From assembly GCA_035304085.1 (NCBI GenBank), contig DATGQT010000021.1, forward strand, positions 1 to 10,664: a DNA stretch of 10,664 bases, in the 5' to 3' direction. Below are positions 6,913-10,664 of this stretch, one piece after another. The position numbers were made by a program, and so were the translations under genes. How positions within the stretch are numbered: position 1 is the stretch's first letter; every line of letters begins with the position of its first letter. The notes beneath the pieces were generated by a model. The model had not been told where the DNA came from, searched no databases, and was given only the letters and a program-made list of their open reading frames with translations. The stretch comes from DATGQT01 sp035304085. GTDB lineage: Bacteria; Bacteroidota; Rhodothermia; Rhodothermales; Rubricoccaceae.

Positions 6913-8235
6913 CTACTTGTCGGCGTCGCCCATCACGGGGTCGACGGAGCCGATGAGGACGACGGTGTCGGCCACCATGGCGCCCTCCATGAGGTACTCG
7001 AGGCCCTGGAGGTTCTTGAAGCTGGGCGCGTTCATCTTGAGCCGCCACGGGGCGCCGGTGCCGTCGGCGACGACGTAGAAGCCGAGCTCGCCCTTGGCCG
7101 CCTCGATGGCGTGGTAGCTCTCGGCCCCCTTCGGCGGGGCCACGCCGACGTCGGTCATGAGGAAGTCGTGGATCATCCCCTCCATCGAGTAATAGACCTC
7201 GTCCTTCGAGGGGAAGGCGGCCTTCGCGTTGTCGGCGCGGATGGGGCCCTCGGGGAGGCGGTCGAGGCACTGCCGGATGATGCGGATGGACTGCTCCATC
7301 TCCTCGACCCGCACGAAGTAGCGCGCGAGCGAGTCGCCCTCCGTCCGCATCGGCACGTCGAACTCGACCTCGTCGTACTTGAGGTAGGGCTCGACGATGC
7401 GGATGTCGTAGGGGATGCCGGAGCCGCGGAGGTTGGGGCCGGTGAACCCGAGCTCGACGGCCTCCTCGGGCGTGATCGTGCCGATGCCGATGTTGCGGTC
7501 GAGCCAGATCCGGTTCCGGTCGAGGAGCTTCTTCCAGTCGCGCATCTGGGCCTCGAGGTCGTCGCAGAACTTCCGGATCATGGCGAGCCCGTCGGGGCCG
7601 ACGTCGGAGGCGAGGCCGCCGATGCGGCAGTGGCTGACGGTGAGGCGGGCGCCCGTCACCACGTCCATGATGTCGTAGATCTCCTCGCGGTACTTGAACG
7701 TCCAGAGGAAGACGCTGAGGGCGCCGGCGTCCATGACCATGGTGCCGAGCCAGAGGAGGTGGGCCTGGATCCGCGCGAGCTCGCACATCATCGTGCGGAT
7801 CCACTGCGCGCGCTCGGGCACCTCGATGCCGGCCACCTTCTCGACGGCGAGGCAGAAGGCGACGTTGTTGGCGTAGGGCTGGAGGTAGTCCGTCCGGTCG
7901 GTGTACGGCATCCACTCCTGGTACGTCTTCACCTCGGCGAGCTTCTCGATGCCGCGGTGGAGGTAGCCGATGTCGAGGAGGCAGCTCTCGATGTTCTCGC
8001 CGTCGAGGCGGAGGACGAAGCGGATGACGCCGTGGGTGGCGGGGTGCTGCGGGCCGAGGTTGAGCACCATCCGGCTCTCGAGGGGGTCCCCGTCGAGCTC
8101 GACGTGGACGTGCTTGTTCTCGAGGGCCTCGTAGAGCGCGGCGTTGTGGCGGGGCCAGAACGTGAAGACGTCGCGGTCCGAGCCGGGCTCGGCGCCGTGG
8201 GCGCGCTGGGGGCTGGCGGCGGTGGGGACGGCCAT
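6913..8235 (-). CDS. nuoD: NADH-quinone oxidoreductase subunit D (NuoD)
   Basis: The 440-residue 49-kDa-type subunit descends from the large subunit of NiFe hydrogenases and forms the quinone-binding pocket with NuoB and NuoH. Marks are GPQHPATHGVIRFVLRLDGE (61-80) with the quinone-site histidine loop, IGYLHRGIEKLAE, YTDRTDYLQPYANN, and the C-terminus SVDPVMGDADK, close to the family ending DPVMGxVDR. A further conserved stretch is GPNLRGSGIPYDIR. The first 40 or so residues are a variable extension. Unlike E. coli, where nuoC and nuoD are fused, nuoC here is a separate upstream gene with a hairpin-filled gap between them. The start is ATG at 8235 with no Shine-Dalgarno; the bases before it read TGAAC. 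Confidence 0.97.
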   Translation of the reverse strand: MAVPTAASPQRAHGAEPGSDRDVFTFWPRHNAALYEALENKHVHVELDGDPLESRMVLNLGPQHPATHGVIRFVLRLDGENIESCLLDIGYLHRGIEKLAEVKTYQEWMPYTDRTDYLQPYANNVAFCLAVEKVAGIEVPERAQWIRTMMCELARIQAHLLWLGTMVMDAGALSVFLWTFKYREEIYDIMDVVTGARLTVSHCRIGGLASDVGPDGLAMIRKFCDDLEAQMRDWKKLLDRNRIWLDRNIGIGTITPEEAVELGFTGPNLRGSGIPYDIRIVEPYLKYDEVEFDVPMRTEGDSLARYFVRVEEMEQSIRIIRQCLDRLPEGPIRADNAKAAFPSKDEVYYSMEGMIHDFLMTDVGVAPPKGAESYHAIEAAKGELGFYVVADGTGAPWRLKMNAPSFKNLQGLEYLMEGAMVADTVVLIGSVDPVMGDADK

Positions 8236-8305
8236 GTTCAGGGGTCAGCGGTCAGTAGTCAGTGGTCAGCAGCGGATCTGACGACCACTGGCCACCGACG
8301 ACGAA
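8236..8305. repeat. GGTCAGT-type heptad hairpin filling the nuoC/nuoD spacer
   Basis: Units GGTCAGC, GGTCAGT, AGTCAGT, GGTCAGC run from 8243 to 8270, followed by a degenerate complementary arm. Bases 8251-8267 face 8283-8299 with 14 Watson-Crick pairs, two G-U wobbles in the minus-strand RNA and one mismatch; the inner 8 bp (8260-8267 with 8283-8290) are perfect. The 7-nt unit differs from the CGGAT/GCGGA family in the other spacers, but the architecture is the same. Confidence 0.8.
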
Positions 8306-9001
8306 CTAGTCTTCGGGGAGGTCGCCGTGGGCGCGGGGGAACGGGTCGTAGACGAGGTCGCCGTCGGCCTGCTGCGGGGGGAGGGGGAGGCTGCCGGGGA
8401 TGCCGAGGACGGGGAAGTCCTTCCGCAGCGGGTGGTACTCGAAGTCCTCCGGGAGGAAGATGCGCCGGAGGTCCGGGTGGCCCTCGAACCGGATCCCCAT
8501 CATGTCCCACGCCTCGCGCTCGTGCCAGTTGGCCGCGCGGTAGACCGGCGTGATCGAGGGCACGACGGGGTCCTCCTCGTCCACGCGCACCTTGAGGCGG
8601 AGCCGCTTCCGGTGGGGGATCGAGACGAGGTTGTAGACGACCTCGAACCGGTCCTCCTCGGTGAACCGGTCGACGGTCGCCATGTCGCAGAGGTAGTCGA
8701 AGCCGGCCTCCTCCCTGAGGAACCGGCACACGTCCACGATGGCCGCGCGGTCCACGTAGACGGTGTGCTCGCCGGCGTAGAGCGCCACCTCGCCGAGGGC
8801 CTCGCCGAACCGCGCCTTCAGCGCGTCCACGAGGTCGGGGACGTAGGTGGTGTCCTTGGCGTGGGGGTTCTCGCGGCGGAGCTTCTCCATCTCGCCGGCG
8901 AGGGCGTCGCGCGGCGTGAAGAAGAACTTCAGCGTCTGCTTCTGCTGGTCCGCGTGGACCTGCGGCGTGGTGTCGGCGGCGCCGTGGGGGGTGTCCTTCA
9001 T
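8306..9001 (-). CDS. nuoC: NADH-quinone oxidoreductase subunit C (NuoC)
   Basis: The 231-residue 30-kDa-type subunit of the connecting module carries no cofactor and packs against NuoD. The family signature is complete: NWHEREAWDMMGIRFEGHPD (158-177), then LRRIFLPEDF, then HPLRKDFP (190-197). The preceding domain (about 55-140) has the usual alpha/beta pattern. The first 50 residues are a charged, Gln- and His-containing extension and vary between species. The start is ATG at 9001, 17 nt after the nuoB stop, with the only convincing Shine-Dalgarno of the operon just in front. It ends with TAG next to a hairpin-filled spacer. Confidence 0.96.
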   Translation of the reverse strand: MKDTPHGAADTTPQVHADQQKQTLKFFFTPRDALAGEMEKLRRENPHAKDTTYVPDLVDALKARFGEALGEVALYAGEHTVYVDRAAIVDVCRFLREEAGFDYLCDMATVDRFTEEDRFEVVYNLVSIPHRKRLRLKVRVDEEDPVVPSITPVYRAANWHEREAWDMMGIRFEGHPDLRRIFLPEDFEYHPLRKDFPVLGIPGSLPLPPQQADGDLVYDPFPRAHGDLPED

Positions 9002-9003
9002 GG

Positions 9004-9009
9004 CTCCTC
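9004..9009 (-). promoter_or_regulatory. Possible ribosome binding site for nuoC
   Basis: GAGGAG lies on the coding strand two bases before the nuoC ATG. The spacing is shorter than the usual 5-9 bases, so it may be weak. It is the only purine-rich anti-SD match I see before a start codon in this operon. Confidence 0.4.
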
Positions 9010-9018
9010 GATCTTCGC

Positions 9019-9603
9019 TCAGGGGGTCTCGACGAGGCGGCGGCCCGCGGCGGGGGCGTAGACGCCCCCGGGCCGCTGGACGAGGGCGCCGTCGCTCTCG
9101 GGGACGATGTGGGCGGGCTCGCCGCGGTCGCGGAGGTCGTCGGCGATGGACTGCTCGCGGCGGACCTTCTCCTGGATGTCCATGAGCGCGTGGAGGACGG
9201 CCTCCGGGCGCGGCGGGCAGCCGGGGACGTAGACGTCGACGGGGAGGAAGTTGTCGACGCCCTGGACGACGCCGTAGACGCGGTGCGGCCCGCCGGCCGA
9301 GGCGCACACGCCCATGGCGATGCACCACTTCGGGTCGGCCATCTGGTCCCAGATCCGCCGGATGGCGTGGGCCATCTTGTACGTGCACCACCCGGCCACG
9401 ATCATGAGGTCGGCCTGGCGGGGGCTGAACCGCATGGCCTCGCTCCCGAACCGGGCCACGTCGTAGCGCGGGCCGGCGAACGCCATCATCTCGATGGCGC
9501 AGCACGAGAGCCCCAGCGGCATCGGCATGAGGCTGTTCGAGCGCGCCCAGTTGACGACGGCGTCGACGGTGGTGGTGAGGAAGCCGCCTTCTTGGCTGGA
9601 CAT
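9019..9603 (-). CDS. nuoB: NADH-quinone oxidoreductase subunit B (NuoB)
   Basis: The 194-residue subunit holds the terminal 4Fe-4S cluster N2, which reduces quinone at the interface with NuoD. The ligands are the adjacent pair Cys34-Cys35 (GLSCCAIEMM), Cys100 (GVCASAGG) and Cys129 (VPGCPPRPEA). The neighbouring stretches GPRYDVARFGSE and FLPVDVYVPGCPPRPEA are canonical. The segment after the first cluster motif reads AGWCTYKMA rather than the common AGTVTxKMA, which adds Cys73, and Cys94 is a further extra cysteine. A polar C-terminal tail of about 35 residues follows the conserved core. The start is ATG at 9603, directly next to a hairpin arm and without a Shine-Dalgarno; nuoC follows after 17 nt. 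Confidence 0.96.
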   Translation of the reverse strand: MSSQEGGFLTTTVDAVVNWARSNSLMPMPLGLSCCAIEMMAFAGPRYDVARFGSEAMRFSPRQADLMIVAGWCTYKMAHAIRRIWDQMADPKWCIAMGVCASAGGPHRVYGVVQGVDNFLPVDVYVPGCPPRPEAVLHALMDIQEKVRREQSIADDLRDRGEPAHIVPESDGALVQRPGGVYAPAAGRRLVETP

Positions 9604-9722
9604 GGCGATTTCGGATGGTGGATCGCGGGTTTCGGGATACGGACCGTCGGGTTGCAGGTACGGCTCAGGACGGGCAGGGGTTCTTCAGTCCGCAATCGCC
9701 CATCCGCAATCCGCAATCCCCC
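9604..9722. repeat. Long heptad-repeat hairpin filling the nuoA/nuoB spacer
   Basis: The 119-base gap ends in two arms, 9604-9636 and 9689-9721, which can pair at 23 of 33 positions. Mismatches are spread along the stem. The right arm contains CAATCGC, CCATCCG, CAATCCG and CAATCCC units, related to those at 3514-3591 and 6840-6912. The arms abut the nuoB start codon and the nuoA stop codon. The 52-base loop (9637-9688) is not repetitive and has no convincing gene. Confidence 0.83.
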
Positions 9723-10094
9723 TCAGTCCCATTCGAGCCCGCCCTTCTTGATGTCGTAGACGAGGCCGACGACGAGGATGAAGATGAACAGCCCGATGAC
9801 GGCGAGGGCGCCGAGGCCGCCGCCGTTGTCGAGGAACGTCCGGAACGAGACGGCCCACGGGTACATGAACACGATCTCCACGTCGAACACGATGAAGATC
9901 ATGGCGACGAGGTAGAACTTGACGGAGTACCGCTCGCGGGCCGTCCCCACGGGGTCCATCCCGCTCTCGTACGGGCTCGCCTTGACCTCGCGCGGGCGGA
10001 AGGGCCCGAGCCACTCGGCGGCCTTGACGAGCGTGAGGGCCAGCCCGAGGGCCAGCAGCACCATCACGAAGAGGGGGACGAAGTCGGTGAGCAT
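9723..10094 (-). CDS. nuoA: NADH-quinone oxidoreductase subunit A (NuoA)
   Basis: A 123-residue three-helix membrane subunit at the junction of the two complex I arms, near the quinone channel. Helices are at about 5-24, 60-82 and 92-114. The conserved loop has PYESGMDPVGTARERYSVKF (41-60), and helix 2 has FDVEIVFMYPWA (70-81) with the family acidic residues Asp71 and Glu73. Length and order of motifs match the family throughout. It is the first nuo gene of the operon. The start ATG at 10094 is preceded by GC-rich sequence without a Shine-Dalgarno, 97 nt after the end of the PIN gene. Confidence 0.96.
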   Translation of the reverse strand: MLTDFVPLFVMVLLALGLALTLVKAAEWLGPFRPREVKASPYESGMDPVGTARERYSVKFYLVAMIFIVFDVEIVFMYPWAVSFRTFLDNGGGLGALAVIGLFIFILVVGLVYDIKKGGLEWD

Positions 10095-10129
10095 CGCGGA
10101 GACGCGGGGGCGGGGAGGGGCAGGGCCGG

Positions 10130-10158
10130 AAGCTACGCCCGCCGCGGCGCGGCTTCAA
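10130..10158 (-). promoter_or_regulatory. Weak sigma70-like promoter candidate for the nuo operon
   Basis: On the minus strand TTGAAG (10153-10158) and TAGCTT (10130-10135) are separated by exactly 17 bases, with the -10-like box 35 bases before the nuoA start codon. They match the consensus at 4 of 6 and 3 of 6 positions. In a GC-rich genome this could be chance; it is the best candidate I see in the 97-base gap. Confidence 0.3.
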
Positions 10159-10189
10159 TCGAAGACGCGGGGGGAAAGGGCTACCGGGT

Positions 10190-10639
10190 TTATTCCTCCA
10201 CAGCCAGCGCCTCCCGAAAGGCCGCGACGCCGATCACGGTCACGCGCGGAAAGGGCACGCGTTGCAGGGCGTCGAAGTGCCGGTCCTCGGTCACGAGGAA
10301 GGCGGCGCCGGCCGCGACGGCGCAGTCCACGAACTTGCCGTCGTCCGGGTCGGCCTCGATGAGATGCCAGCGGTAGTAACCGTGCACCCACGCGATGTTG
10401 CGCGCCACCGAGAGGAAGCTCATGAGGGCCTCCGCCGTCTCGCGTCCCATGTGCCTGGCGACGACCTCCTCGTACTCCAGCGCGATGGACGTCGTCAGGC
10501 AGAGCGTGTAGCGCCGCTCGCGGAGCGCGCGGAAGAGGTCGTGGTACGGCGAGCGCTGCGAGAGGGAGACCAGCAGCACGTTCGTGTCGAGGACGACGCG
10601 GGGCAGGAGAGGTGCCGAGGGGCTCGAAGTTTCGGCCAT
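10190..10639 (-). CDS. PIN-domain protein, putative toxin-type RNase
   Basis: A 149-residue single-domain PIN protein, most like the PIN_3/COG1569 putative toxin group. The metal-binding acidic residues are present: Asp18 in VVLDTNVLL, Glu55 in ALEYEEV, Asp105 in DPDDGKFVDCAVAAG, and Asp119 in LVTEDRHF. PIN proteins of this type cut RNA in a metal-dependent way and are often paired with a small DNA-binding antitoxin. No antitoxin is visible: only 25 bases of window lie upstream, and the downstream gap has none. The gene reads in the same direction as nuo and ends 95 bases before nuoA, without an obvious terminator, so readthrough into nuo is possible. The start ATG at 10639 gives a short Ser/Pro-rich lead before the first strand. 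Confidence 0.85.
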   Translation of the reverse strand: MAETSSPSAPLLPRVVLDTNVLLVSLSQRSPYHDLFRALRERRYTLCLTTSIALEYEEVVARHMGRETAEALMSFLSVARNIAWVHGYYRWHLIEADPDDGKFVDCAVAAGAAFLVTEDRHFDALQRVPFPRVTVIGVAAFREALAVEE

Positions 10640-10664
10640 ACCGGAGTGGAACGTAGGGAAGGCA

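Noticed and set aside
6592..8553. Long plus-strand open frame antisense to nuoE, nuoD and nuoC, with similar frames at 4182-5645 and 9109-9759
   Set aside because: Compositionally biased shadow; the opposite strand has unmistakable complex I motifs throughout.
10153..10164. Terminator after the PIN gene (CTTC-AATC-GAAG)
   Set aside because: Only a 4-bp stem with no T-tract; too weak to call.

Overview
This is a high-GC bacterial segment (about two-thirds G+C by eye) dominated by one minus-strand operon for respiratory complex I (NADH:quinone oxidoreductase). In transcription order, from high to low coordinates, it reads nuoA, nuoB, nuoC, nuoD, nuoE, a Uma2-family nuclease-like gene, nuoF, a DUF4920-like lipoprotein gene, nuoG and nuoH. 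A PIN-domain gene lies upstream of nuoA on the same strand. A rhomboid-family membrane protease, cut by the left window edge, converges on nuoH from the plus strand.

The lineage cannot be proved from this window. Three things fit a high-GC member of the Bacteroidota/Rhodothermota side (Rhodothermales-like): unfused nuoC and nuoD, almost no Shine-Dalgarno sequences before the start codons, and a DUF4920-type lipoprotein. This is inference; a housekeeping-protein search would settle it.

Layout: 1-552 rhomboid (partial); 553-624 direct repeat and a 13-bp hairpin, a likely terminator for both converging units; 625-1695 nuoH; 1798-3513 nuoG; 3592-4134 lipoprotein; 4146-5549 nuoF; 5552-6139 Uma2-like gene; 6141-6839 nuoE; 6913-8235 nuoD; 8306-9001 nuoC; 9019-9603 nuoB; 9723-10094 nuoA; 10095-10189 a weak promoter candidate; 10190-10639 PIN protein. 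No stretch longer than about 120 bases lacks a gene.

NuoE, NuoF and NuoG form the NADH-oxidising arm (FMN and Fe-S clusters). NuoB, NuoC and NuoD form most of the connecting module that carries electrons to quinone, and NuoA and NuoH are membrane subunits at the quinone site. NuoI, J, K, L, M and N are absent: the operon stops at nuoH against a convergent gene, so those subunits must be encoded elsewhere.

Two things stand out. First, two genes that are not complex I subunits sit inside the operon with very tight spacing; the Uma2 gene lies 1 nt after nuoE and 2 nt before nuoF. Second, five of the spacers between genes are filled almost exactly from stop codon to start codon by sequences that fold into hairpins. 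Four of these are built of degenerate 7-nt units, in at least two sequence families.
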